From Pseudomonadota bacterium (GTDB lineage Bacteria > Pseudomonadota > Gammaproteobacteria > Woeseiales > Woeseiaceae), in assembly GCA_027295475.1 (NCBI GenBank), contig JAPUKV010000099.1, positions 1-7,694 on the forward strand: a stretch of DNA of 7,694 bases, read 5' to 3'. The notes below the pieces were generated by a model that ran no database searches, was not told where the DNA came from, and saw nothing but the letters and a program-made list of their open reading frames with translations. Of this stretch, positions 1 through 6,065 are shown piece by piece (position 1 is the first letter of the stretch; every line of letters starts with the position of its first letter). The position numbers and the translations under genes are program-made.

Positions 1-249
1 CGGCGGGTACACACCGCCATCTTCGGAGTTCGCGACCGCCAGCGTCCCCTCGAGATCATCGAGCAGATTGTCGACGTAGAAGTGCCGGACCGGAGTCATA
101 TCGGTGATGCAGCGAAACGTGTCCGCCGTAACCTCGATCTCCCTGGTGTCTCCCGCGGCCGAGTGTTCCTCAGCGAGCGCCTGCGTCAGCAACAGCATGC
201 TGCCCGCAATTGCGCCGAATACAATTCTCGTCTGTCTTGGTCCCGTCAT
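1..249 (-). CDS. Secreted protein, N-terminal fragment (possibly cytochrome P460-like)
   Basis: The gene begins at ATG 247-249 and stays open for 83 codons to the left edge, so only the N-terminus is visible. Residues 1-26 form a signal peptide: a basic start (MTGPRQTR), a hydrophobic core around IVFGAIAGSMLLL, and an ALA cleavage site before EEH. The mature part has one early Cys (C47, in DTFRC) and ends in GGVYPP at the edge. From memory, this segment resembles secreted proteobacterial proteins related to cytochrome P460, whose haem CxxCH lies near the C-terminus. That region is outside the window, so the family call is inference. No strong Shine-Dalgarno is seen before the ATG. The leader contains a small hairpin (TACCG/CGGTA, 291-304). 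The gene lies 117 nt downstream of the DUF2182 gene on the same strand, so it may be cotranscribed or separate. Confidence 0.7.
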   Translation of the reverse strand, partial: MTGPRQTRIVFGAIAGSMLLLTQALAEEHSAAGDTREIEVTADTFRCITDMTPVRHFYVDNLLDDLEGTLAVANSEDGGVYPP

Positions 250-366
250 TGCACCGGTCTTCGCTTATCTCTGACTACTCCGTGGAGCCGTACCGCTAAC
301 GGTATCGAAATAATTGAATTTCGTCACCTATTGATTGCCGATATTCCCGTCCGTGAACTCGGTGGT

Positions 367-1149
367 TCAGATCGTCAGGTTGTAGATCCCAAGCCCGACA
401 CCGACACCAAGTAAAACTACCCCGAGGGGGTGCCCCAAACGTCGGCCCCAGGAAGCATTCTTCTCAACGGCCATGATGACCGCCAGCATCAACATCCAGG
501 CCAGACTCGCCGTGCTAACGGCAAACATCAACAACATCAATGCCCAACAGCAGCCGACGCAGAACAGGCCATGCCGCCAGCCTACGTTGAAGGCCTCTGA
601 GATCTCTCTCCGACCGTGCCAGTGGCTGATCAAGAAGCCGAGGGGTGTCCGGCACTTGTCGAGACACGCGTATTTCAATGCAGAGAACTGAAAAGCGCCA
701 GCCAACAGGAATAGTCCGGCGCCCCAGACCCAGGCTTGCGAAAATATGATGCTCGCTCGGGCCTGATCAATAGCCCAGAGCAGCCCTAGGGCGGCCACGC
801 CAAAGGCAAGCCAGGCGGTCAGATACCCGACCAGAAGTAAGGTAAGTAAAAGCGGGGCGTGCGCTCGTCGGGCAACCAGCCCACGGAACAGGCTTACCAG
901 GGGCACAGTGGTGGGCAACATCATGGCGACCGTCATCAGAAGCCAGCCCACCATGAAGGCGCCCGCCGAGAGCCAACCGAGCGTCTGCCCGTGGTGGGCG
1001 TGCTCAGCCCCACCACCGTGACGGTGAAACAGCCAGCCGTAAGGCGACTGCTCCAGCCACCACAGCGCCATCCAGGCCAGCACGACGATACCAGCCAGCA
1101 CCGGCAGCAGTACGCTGCGCGGAGGGCGAGCGCCTACGACGACGGACAT
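367..1149 (-). CDS. DUF2182 family predicted metal-binding integral membrane protein
   Basis: A 260-residue polytopic inner-membrane protein of the DUF2182 (COG5486) type, whose biochemical role is not established. Family marks visible here are a hydrophobic segment at 13-32, the Met-rich helix motif MTVAMMLP (72-79), FQFSALK-ACLDKCR (153-167) with C162 and C166, and WRHGLFCVGCCW (191-202) with H193, C197, C200 and C201. The loop after the first helix is His-rich (H42, H44, H50, H52, H53), and H176/H178 follow the CxxxC pair. These ligands suggest a metal, perhaps copper, but this is inference. The length is in the usual range and no break is seen. The start has a good AGGAAG Shine-Dalgarno just upstream, and the gene begins 36 nt after the DUF1326 stop on the same strand. 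DUF2182 and DUF1326 genes commonly sit together or fused, which supports both calls and a joint function. Confidence 0.9.
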   Translation of the reverse strand: MSVVVGARPPRSVLLPVLAGIVVLAWMALWWLEQSPYGWLFHRHGGGAEHAHHGQTLGWLSAGAFMVGWLLMTVAMMLPTTVPLVSLFRGLVARRAHAPLLLTLLLVGYLTAWLAFGVAALGLLWAIDQARASIIFSQAWVWGAGLFLLAGAFQFSALKYACLDKCRTPLGFLISHWHGRREISEAFNVGWRHGLFCVGCCWALMLLMFAVSTASLAWMLMLAVIMAVEKNASWGRRLGHPLGVVLLGVGVGLGIYNLTI

Positions 1150-1185
1150 CCCGACTTCCTACTACTAGCAGCTGAACGAGTTGCG

Positions 1186-1800
1186 CTATGCCGCTTCGGC
1201 GTGCTCGAACAGGAAATCGCTCTGAATCGCATTGAAGCCTTCGATCTCCAGGTCGATATCCAAGGGAACGCTCTTAAGCCTGAACTTGCTGGCCTTCCCG
1301 ACATAGGCCGGCGCACCCGGCACGGTGGAGAAGACGGTATTCGTGAGCGTGGTCACCTCCCCCGTCGCGCTCCGGTACGGCTCAAGCTCCGCATACGCCA
1401 CGTCACCCAGCTTCAGTGTGCCCTTGCCTTCGACCACTTCGAAGACAATCGGGACGCGCTCGACGGACGTCACTTCACCCACCAATTGAATGAGATCCAC
1501 TATCGGGCCACCTTTATCGCCGGAGTAGACGGCCTGGATCGCTTCGGCCTGCTCGTCGGTGGCACCATCGTCGATAAACATCGTTACCCGCCAGTTACCG
1601 TCAAGAACATTTCCCGGTATGTAGACGGCTAACCCGATGGTGCGTCCTGTGACATCCACACCATCAATAGTGCCTTGGTCGAAGTGCCAGGCCATGACAG
1701 ACTTACAGTCGCCTAAGTCCGGATCCTCGCCCACCCAGCACGGGCAAAGTATCTTACAGGTGCAAACCTCCAACAGACTACCTTGAAGACGATATGCCAT
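1186..1800 (-). CDS. DUF1326 domain-containing protein
   Basis: A 204-residue soluble protein of the DUF1326 (COG5588) family, function unknown. The N-terminus carries the family signature: LEVCTCKILCPCW (10-22) gives a CxCxxxCPC cluster (C13, C15, C19, C21), followed by C32 and then H39. This is a likely metal or redox site, although no ligand has been shown. The rest is beta-rich and typical of the family: GLAVYIPGN (56-64), a DDGATDEQAEAI segment (77-88) and YSGDKGGP (92-99). There is no signal peptide or membrane segment, so a cytoplasmic location is expected. The ATG at 1798-1800 is set by a strong AAGGAG at 1807-1812 with 6-nt spacing. It is the first gene of an operon with the DUF2182 membrane protein. 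The soluble Cys-cluster protein plus polytopic partner suggests delivery to or from a membrane metal site, which is inference. Confidence 0.92.
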   Translation of the reverse strand: MAYRLQGSLLEVCTCKILCPCWVGEDPDLGDCKSVMAWHFDQGTIDGVDVTGRTIGLAVYIPGNVLDGNWRVTMFIDDGATDEQAEAIQAVYSGDKGGPIVDLIQLVGEVTSVERVPIVFEVVEGKGTLKLGDVAYAELEPYRSATGEVTTLTNTVFSTVPGAPAYVGKASKFRLKSVPLDIDLEIEGFNAIQSDFLFEHAEAA

Positions 1801-2121
1801 GACGTTCTCCTTATCTATTTCTTATTCATCAGCTTTTGCAGCTGGAACCTGAGAATACACCAACCGGACACGCGAATCTCGTCGTCGGCAGGTCGCATAT
1901 TTTTTCCACTAGCCGCGGCTGCAGCCGGCCGGTGCCCGACCACTCTTGTGCGTCATCGGATGTTCAGATAATCCAAGTCAGACCGTCCTCAGGCCGAGCC
2001 GTGAATATCTGTTTTTTCTCCACAGCGGTCATTCGCGATCCACGAATCTGACTCAGCCTGAACGTCCGCTTTCGACCAGGGGCGGGTTCACGCAGAACTC
2101 CGCCCCGGAGAACGCTGCAAA
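1801..2121. other. Intergenic region between mddA-like and DUF1326 genes
   Basis: This 321-nt stretch has no convincing gene; the short plus-strand frames lack Shine-Dalgarno sequences and family-like content. It holds the DUF1326 Shine-Dalgarno (1807-1812), a cluster of overlapping GC-rich palindromes at 1911-1932 (AGCCGCGGCT, CGGCTGCAGCCG, CCGGCCGG) next to a T-run at about 1900-1906, and the hairpin behind the mddA-like gene (2079-2106). A promoter for the DUF1326 operon should lie here. The best -10-like string is TATTCT on the minus strand near 1852-1857, but it has no well-spaced -35 box, so no promoter is called. Confidence 0.6.
2079..2106 (-). terminator. Strong GC-rich hairpin just downstream of the mddA-like gene
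   Basis: Read on the minus strand, GGGGCGG plus GTTC pairs with GAAC plus CCGCCCC around a 5-nt loop, with a single bulged A: 11 base pairs in 28 nt. It begins 15 nt after the stop codon at 2122, the expected place for a transcript end. No T-run follows, so it may be a non-canonical terminator, part of a Rho-dependent end, or a 3' hairpin protecting the mRNA. The structure is plain from the sequence; the termination role is inference. Confidence 0.5.
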
Positions 2122-2901
2122 TCAATGCGGCGCTGGGTGGTTACCAGCCGTACCCTTGACTGTATCGTGTCCTTTGCCGAGCTTCGGAATCAGCATCGGC
2201 ACTTTTTCGCGATACTTGGCGTAATCATCGCCAAGGATTTTCACCAGATCTCGTTCTTCATAACGAATCGCAATCAGAATGTATGCCGTCATACCGAGCG
2301 CAAATAACAAATGTCCAGCCGTCATTCTGGGCGTGCCCCAGAAAGACATTATCCAGCCAACATACAACGGGTGCCGGACAAACTTGTAGAAGAACGTGAC
2401 TTTAAAGCCTGGATACGTGTATGCCTTCTGCCGCAAATTCAGCCACACCTGTCTTAGGCCGAACAGGTCGAAGTGGTCGATGACAAATGTCGACAGGAGT
2501 ACGAGCCCAAATCCACCGAAGAAAACCGCCCAAAGAAGATACTGAGCCCAGGTAGCTTCAGCTTCCCAGATGACCTGACCCGTCATTGGGCGCCATTGCC
2601 AGTACAAGAGAATAAGTATCAGGCTGGTAATTAATACATAGGTGCTGCGTTCTACCGATTTCGGAACGATCTTCGTCCACTTCTCCTTGAACGCCGGCCT
2701 TGCCATCACTGTGTGCTGAATACCGAACAATGCGATCAGTGCGAAGTTGATCAGAAATGCGGTCGTTGTGGTCGCAATGGGACCAATGTCGACGCTTTTG
2801 GGAACCAGAAGATTACCTAAAAAGCCGATCAGATACAGGAAGGTCAAAAAGAATATGCCGTAGCAAACGACACCATATAGAAACGCTATGCCTCTGCCCA
2901 T
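2122..2901 (-). CDS. mddA: MddA-like methanethiol S-methyltransferase (ICMT/NnrU-like membrane protein)
   Basis: MddA methylates methanethiol with S-adenosylmethionine to give dimethyl sulfide, independently of DMSP. The 259-residue length fits that family. Visible marks, in order, are membrane helices near 8-30 and 45-62, QHTVMARPAFKEKW (62-75), ERSTYVL (84-90), further helices near 86-100 and 120-140, DHFDLFGLRQVW (142-153), FYKFVRHPLYVGW (171-183) with the RHPxY cofactor-site motif of isoprenylcysteine methyltransferase-like enzymes, a helix near 195-212, RYEERDL (213-219) and YAKYREKVPMLIP (227-239). The combination DHFDLFGLRQ, RHPLY and EERDL is what points to MddA rather than a generic ICMT-like protein. 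The ATG is preceded by a G-rich GGGGGTAGA. It stands alone: 321 nt separate it from the DUF1326 operon. Its codons end in A or T more often than those of its neighbours, which may hint at acquisition. Substrate is inferred from similarity only. Confidence 0.78.
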   Translation of the reverse strand: MGRGIAFLYGVVCYGIFFLTFLYLIGFLGNLLVPKSVDIGPIATTTTAFLINFALIALFGIQHTVMARPAFKEKWTKIVPKSVERSTYVLITSLILILLYWQWRPMTGQVIWEAEATWAQYLLWAVFFGGFGLVLLSTFVIDHFDLFGLRQVWLNLRQKAYTYPGFKVTFFYKFVRHPLYVGWIMSFWGTPRMTAGHLLFALGMTAYILIAIRYEERDLVKILGDDYAKYREKVPMLIPKLGKGHDTVKGTAGNHPAPH

Positions 2902-3463
2902 GATTCTACCCCCAATGGAATGAGTGCGCGTTGCGCTTGTTGTTATATCGGTGGTTTGAAAAACCTGCCGACTTGTAAATTCAGTCTAGCAGAAATTTAC
3001 CGGTCGCTCGAATCGCCAGACAGAGGTGAAGGCAATACCGGCCCTGAGAGCGGCAATGCGGGTGATGAAATCTCCGTACTGTTACAAGTGTGACCCGCTT
3101 CACTATGAGGCAGTAGAAATACTGGTAGTTTTACCGAATAGGGGACGGATGCTTGGTGTGTAGTCTCATCGAGGACGGATTCACCATGACGTAGTCCCCT
3201 ATCACTGCTCGTCCATCTTCCTGTTGACGAAGACCGGAAATGTTCTATTGGGAAAAGCTCAACTGCATCTGGTCGCACGACTGGATTTGGCTCAGATCCA
3301 CATCTGAAGTTGATCGATTAGGTGAATGTCGGAGGTGTGGAATCAGGGCAATGGTTTCTCCAGATGGGATATATACACCTCTTTAGCTTGCAATAATGTT
3401 CCATGACGATGCCGGAATAGCGTCAAACTCAGGGCTTCGCTATCTCTTACTCCGGGGATACGT
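2902..3463. other. Gene-poor stretch with a palindromic element
   Basis: About 560 nt with no convincing coding region. The longest frame (minus, 2997-3278) has Ser/Pro-rich, low-complexity content, no Shine-Dalgarno, and runs straight through the palindromic element at 3138-3202, so it is not called. Visible structure is that 65-nt element and a small inverted repeat, TCAGAT/ATCTGA with a 4-nt loop, at 3292-3307. The part next to 2902 should hold the promoter of the mddA-like gene, but no well-spaced -35/-10 pair is apparent. The part next to 3463 should hold the end of the DUF4404 transcript, but no hairpin with T-run is seen. Confidence 0.55.
3138..3202. repeat. 65-nt nested palindromic element (REP/MITE-like)
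   Basis: The ends are perfect 9-bp inverted repeats, ATAGGGGAC (3138-3146) and GTCCCCTAT (3194-3202). Inside, after a symmetric 7/7 internal loop, TGGTG (3154-3158) pairs with CACCA (3182-3186). Further in, GTCTC (3163-3167) pairs with GAGGAC (3171-3176, one bulged G) around a 3-nt loop. The element can therefore fold along its whole length, with 19 base pairs. GGACGGAT also occurs twice as a direct repeat (3143-3150 and 3173-3180), and GTAG abuts both the right arm and the inner stem. This layout fits a REP-type or miniature transposable element, or a structured RNA. Class and copy number cannot be judged from one copy. Confidence 0.55.
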
Positions 3464-3703
3464 TCACTCTTCTTGGATCCGAAAATTGACCTTCTGAATG
3501 CGGACAGATCCTTCGTACGTTTTCATATAACCCTGCATTTCCAGTATCGCGACGGCTTTCGTATCGGCATTGACGACCACACGATGGTTGAGCCCTGCTT
3601 CCACAAGTCGCCATTCGTCATTTTTTTCCTTGGTAGCCAGGGTGTGACAGATCGGCAGTACCGCCGATTTGGACGCACCAAGCGTGCCCGAAAGGCGCTG
3701 CAC
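3464..3703 (-). CDS. Possible small protein downstream of DUF4404
   Basis: I do not recognise this protein. The frame is open over a longer span because it also runs behind the DUF4404 gene, but from the GTG at 3701-3703 it gives a 79-residue protein starting 19 nt after the DUF4404 stop. Its middle and end look protein-like: KEKNDEWRLVEAG, LNHRVVVNADTKAVAILEM and a charged C-terminus ending RIQEE. The VVVNADTKAVAILEM stretch would suit an alternating beta strand. There is one Cys, and no signal peptide or membrane segment. No clear Shine-Dalgarno precedes the GTG. It could be translationally coupled to DUF4404, be a remnant of a longer gene, or be chance. A later ATG (MKTYEG) would leave only about 20 residues. 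Function unknown. Confidence 0.35.
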   Translation of the reverse strand: MQRLSGTLGASKSAVLPICHTLATKEKNDEWRLVEAGLNHRVVVNADTKAVAILEMQGYMKTYEGSVRIQKVNFRIQEE

Positions 3704-3722
3704 GGGGATGTATCGCCAGGTT

Positions 3723-3977
3723 CTAGATACCCATCTTCGCGATAGCATCAGCAAGCTCACGCGCCGTCCGTTCGAGGACCGGGTGAGTCGCAGCAAATCT
3801 CGACTCCAGTGCCTTGACGCGATCGAGCACTGACTGAATTTGTGTGCTGTCGGACTCTTCGAGTTGTTCAACATCGCCGTGCAGTTCTTGCAGTATCTCA
3901 CGGGCTTCGATATCGACATCTTCGGTTCGCTGCAATTCCTTGCTGAGTTGGGCGAGAAACGCTCTAATATTTTTCAT
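3723..3977 (-). CDS. DUF4404 family small coiled-coil protein
   Basis: An 84-residue, highly charged, helical protein matching the DUF4404 pattern: an N-terminal IRAFLAQLSKEL helix, an acidic linker (EDVDIEAREIL), a short ELHGDVEQLEES stretch, then a helix with SRFAATHPVLERTARELADAIAKMGI. The ASHP-like 'ATHP' and terminal 'MGI' are typical of the family. Its role is unknown; it has no membrane segment or catalytic motif and is probably cytoplasmic. A GTG two codons earlier (3981-3983) is possible, but the ATG at 3975-3977 is preferred because AGGTGA lies directly upstream and would overlap the GTG start. It stands alone or leads a small possible gene (3464-3703). It is divergent from the EthD-like gene across about 300 nt. 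Confidence 0.85.
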   Translation of the reverse strand: MKNIRAFLAQLSKELQRTEDVDIEAREILQELHGDVEQLEESDSTQIQSVLDRVKALESRFAATHPVLERTARELADAIAKMGI

Positions 3978-4278
3978 GGTCACCTGATCAAGTTATCGAT
4001 TCTGTAAGGTTTGTGAGCAATCATAATTCATGCCGGTACCGGTTATCAGAAAACCACACCGAGGCGATGCAATTGCCTTTGCCCCGGAGGTACGAAGGAT
4101 AATATACACCACCAATGTGATCGCCTGGGACCAGACCAGGACACAAATTAAGTTACACTTCGAAGGCAGCCTGGCGGTGACCGATTGATCATTCGGCTGA
4201 CACAAAAAGTTCGGGCACTCGCGGCCGGGCCGTTACGGACCAGTACAGTACTGCCCCCACCAAAGGAAAGATGACACC
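3978..4278. other. Divergent intergenic region, DUF4404 / EthD-like gene
   Basis: About 300 nt between two outward-facing genes. A 70-codon minus-strand frame (3993-4205) shows no family resemblance and no Shine-Dalgarno, so it is left out. The region holds the DUF4404 ribosome-binding site at its left end, an AGGAAAG ribosome-binding site for the EthD-like gene near 4264-4270, a 13-bp odd palindrome at 4241-4253, and an inverted repeat CCTGG/CCAGG at 4124-4140. Promoters for both genes are expected here, but none could be assigned with confidence. Confidence 0.5.
4241..4253. promoter_or_regulatory. 13-bp palindrome upstream of the EthD-like gene (possible operator)
   Basis: CAGTAC-A-GTACTG is a perfect inverted repeat with a single central base, about 25 nt before the ATG of the EthD-like gene and just before its ribosome-binding site. 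The position would suit a repressor operator or a short leader hairpin. No regulator gene lies next to it, and no family of binding sites is recognised, so the role is speculative. Confidence 0.25.
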
Positions 4279-4986
4279 ATGAAAATAGCATTGTTCATCA
4301 CAATCTGGACTGCGCAGATATCCTCGGCCGATCTGCGCAGCTATTTTCTTGATCAACCACTTACCTTCCTTGAGTCTGTGCCTGAAGTCGTTTCAGTAGA
4401 TCTGTTCGTGCCCGAAATCGGCGATGTGACACTATTCGATGAAAGTGCTGCGCCGGCACTGATGATTCAGATCGACATGATGAATGCCCCGGATGCGGAG
4501 GCTTTGATTCAGTCGGATGATTTTCGACGCCTGATCCTCGCCGAGTCCGCCTATGCCGCTCCAATCGATAAGCTTGCCCTCGACGTTTTCGAGACCGTTC
4601 ACTTCCCGATACCAGGTCATCAGACACCGCCGCTACGGACGGCGCCATTGTCGTTCGTCGTCCGCTATTACGGCCCAACAGACGATGAGGCCGCATTCGT
4701 TCGATTTTATACCGAGAACCATCCGCCGATTCTCGCGACATTCCCCGGAATCCGGAACGTGTTGTGCTACCTGCCGCTGGACTGGCGATCGACCGAAATG
4801 GTGCCGGACTCCGGCATGATCCTGGGCAATGAAGTCGTGTTCGATGATCTTGATGCCCTTAACCGCGCTTTGGAATCGGATGTCATGCCCGTACTCAGGG
4901 CAGATGGCAAACGATTTGCGGAATTCGGCTTCAACACCCACCACGCCATGCGCCGGGAACGGATCTATGCCAATGGCGCAGATTGA
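4279..4986 (+). CDS. EthD-like tandem dimeric alpha-beta barrel protein
   Basis: A 235-residue cytoplasmic protein with two ferredoxin-like halves. The C-terminal half (about 122-230) is the recognisable EthD-type domain: SFVVRYYGPTDDEAAF (125-140), VRFYTENHPP (141-150) with the conserved His (H148), then FPGIRNVLCYLP (155-166) and the FDDLDALNRAL helix (178-188). The N-terminal half (about 1-110) has the same strand-helix rhythm but a weaker signature, so the protein looks like an internally duplicated EthD fold that could form a barrel within one chain. EthD relatives assist degradation of ethers or act as small-molecule isomerases and reductases, but no substrate is evident here. A paired HH (221-222) lies near the end. 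AGGAAAG precedes the ATG. The gene is alone on its strand, with a possible operator upstream and a 20-bp palindrome 8 nt past the stop. Confidence 0.75.
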   Translation: MKIALFITIWTAQISSADLRSYFLDQPLTFLESVPEVVSVDLFVPEIGDVTLFDESAAPALMIQIDMMNAPDAEALIQSDDFRRLILAESAYAAPIDKLALDVFETVHFPIPGHQTPPLRTAPLSFVVRYYGPTDDEAAFVRFYTENHPPILATFPGIRNVLCYLPLDWRSTEMVPDSGMILGNEVVFDDLDALNRALESDVMPVLRADGKRFAEFGFNTHHAMRRERIYANGAD

Positions 4987-4994
4987 GAAAGAGC

Positions 4995-5014
4995 TTGCTG
5001 CTGTACAGCAGCAA
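4995..5014. terminator. Perfect 20-bp palindrome between convergent genes
   Basis: TTGCTGCTGT and its exact reverse complement lie back to back, 8 nt after the EthD-like stop and 100 nt past the stop of the convergent binding-protein gene. It can form an 8-bp stem with a 4-nt loop. Read on the minus strand it is followed by a pyrimidine-rich GCTCTTTCTC; read on the plus strand there is no T-run. A bidirectional transcript end is the natural guess, but a protein-binding palindrome is equally possible. A second, weaker inverted repeat, GCAGG/CCTGC (5075-5092), lies closer to the binding-protein stop. Confidence 0.4.
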
Positions 5015-5114
5015 CCATTACCTGCCGCAACTTACGATGGTGCATGAAGGCTGATGCCATGGTTGAAACGCGCTGCAGGTCGGATAGCCTGCGAACCGTA
5101 AGCGATCAATTCAA

Positions 5115-5978
5115 CTATTCGTCAACTGCCTGAAACTCGTAGACGGCTTCCACGATCGGAGACAGGGGCTCGCCGTAACGGCCGAACCAGTCATGGTAGA
5201 TCCGGCGGATCCTCGCGGTCCGGTACAGGCTCGCAAGGGCGCGATCGACGACCAGACGAAAGTCGGTGTCGCCGCGTTTCATCATCAATGCGTGTGGCTC
5301 GAGTGAAAATACGCCCGAACTGATCGTGTATAATCCGGCGTCCGCCGATCGTAATACCTGGCCGATAATCATCGCGCGATCGGTTGCATAGCCATCAACC
5401 TTGCCGGCATTCAGCAATTCCATGCCTTGTTCATGCGTTTCAATGATGCGTAACGTAAACGCATATTCGTTAACGTCGCTGAGCCGGTGCAATGTTGCAT
5501 GCGTCGTCGTTCCTTTGATCACTGCAATGGTTTTCTCTTCCAGGTCACTGATCGTTGGAATCGGTGACGCCTTGAGAGAGAGGACTGCCCCACCGGTAAT
5601 AAAAGTCATCAGCGAAAAATCGACACGCTCACGACGCGACAGAGTCACCGTTGATGCCCCGCACTCGATGTCGACGGTGCCGTTTTCGACGGCACTCAGT
5701 CGATCCTCCGGCAGTACCAGCGGCACGTAATTGACCTTCATCTCTTCGAGGCCCGCGGCTTTCTTAACGGTCGCGGCAACCGCGCGACAGAGCGTTATCG
5801 TGTAGCCGGCAGGATTTCCCTCTTCGTCAATAAACGACATCGGTGGCGCATCGGGCACAAATCCAATCTTGAATTCACCGGTGTCAGCAATGCGCTTCAG
5901 GGTACCAGTCAGTTCCTGTGCCGCAGCAGTGGTACAAAGAAAACATGCAGCTAACAATACAATGGACAGGCGTCGCAT
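5115..5978 (-). CDS. Periplasmic amino-acid-type ABC transporter substrate-binding protein (SBP family 3)
   Basis: A 287-residue periplasmic binding protein. Residues 1-20 form a signal peptide (MRRLS, then a hydrophobic core) with an AAA cleavage site before QE. The family 3 pattern follows: FKIGFVPDAPPMSFIDEEG (36-54), GYTITLCRAVA (58-68), then NGTVDIECGASTVTLSRRERVDFS (99-122) with the arginine-rich ligand-contact segment. The second lobe has VIKGTTTH (143-150), KVDGYATDRAMI (183-194) and the closing helix YHDWFGRYGEP. The closest type is the glutamate/aspartate-binding (GltI-like) subgroup, so an acidic or polar amino acid is likely, though not proven. GAGGAA at 5985-5990 marks the start. 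No permease or ATPase gene is nearby, so it is an orphan that either serves a distant transporter or acts in sensing. The TerB-family gene lies 87 nt upstream on the same strand. Confidence 0.88.
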   Translation of the reverse strand: MRRLSIVLLAACFLCTTAAAQELTGTLKRIADTGEFKIGFVPDAPPMSFIDEEGNPAGYTITLCRAVAATVKKAAGLEEMKVNYVPLVLPEDRLSAVENGTVDIECGASTVTLSRRERVDFSLMTFITGGAVLSLKASPIPTISDLEEKTIAVIKGTTTHATLHRLSDVNEYAFTLRIIETHEQGMELLNAGKVDGYATDRAMIIGQVLRSADAGLYTISSGVFSLEPHALMMKRGDTDFRLVVDRALASLYRTARIRRIYHDWFGRYGEPLSPIVEAVYEFQAVDE

Positions 5979-6065
5979 CAGAATTTCCTCGTTGCTGTCT
6001 ATTTCGAAAGGTTGTTGCGTTGATACATCCCAACAAGAAGCGATGTGGCGAATACCGATGTGGCT

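Noticed and set aside
291..304. Small hairpin TACCG/CGGTA as a terminator of the DUF2182 operon
   Set aside because: Only 5 bp, no T-run on the minus strand; it may simply be chance in the leader of the next gene.
859..1632. Long plus-strand open frame (257 codons)
   Set aside because: It lies opposite both DUF2182 and DUF1326, which have clear family motifs and ribosome-binding sites. Its own translation is Gln/His/Arg-rich with no family resemblance.
2997..3278. Minus-strand open frame of 93 codons in the gene-poor stretch
   Set aside because: Ser/Pro-rich, no Shine-Dalgarno, no recognisable family, and it spans the palindromic element.
3993..4205. Minus-strand open frame of 70 codons upstream of DUF4404
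   Set aside because: No ribosome-binding site or family signal; it fills the divergent promoter region.
6012..6036. TTGTTG/CAACAA inverted repeat between TerB and the binding protein as a terminator
   Set aside because: Weak 6-bp AT-rich stem, 13-nt loop and no T-run on the minus strand.
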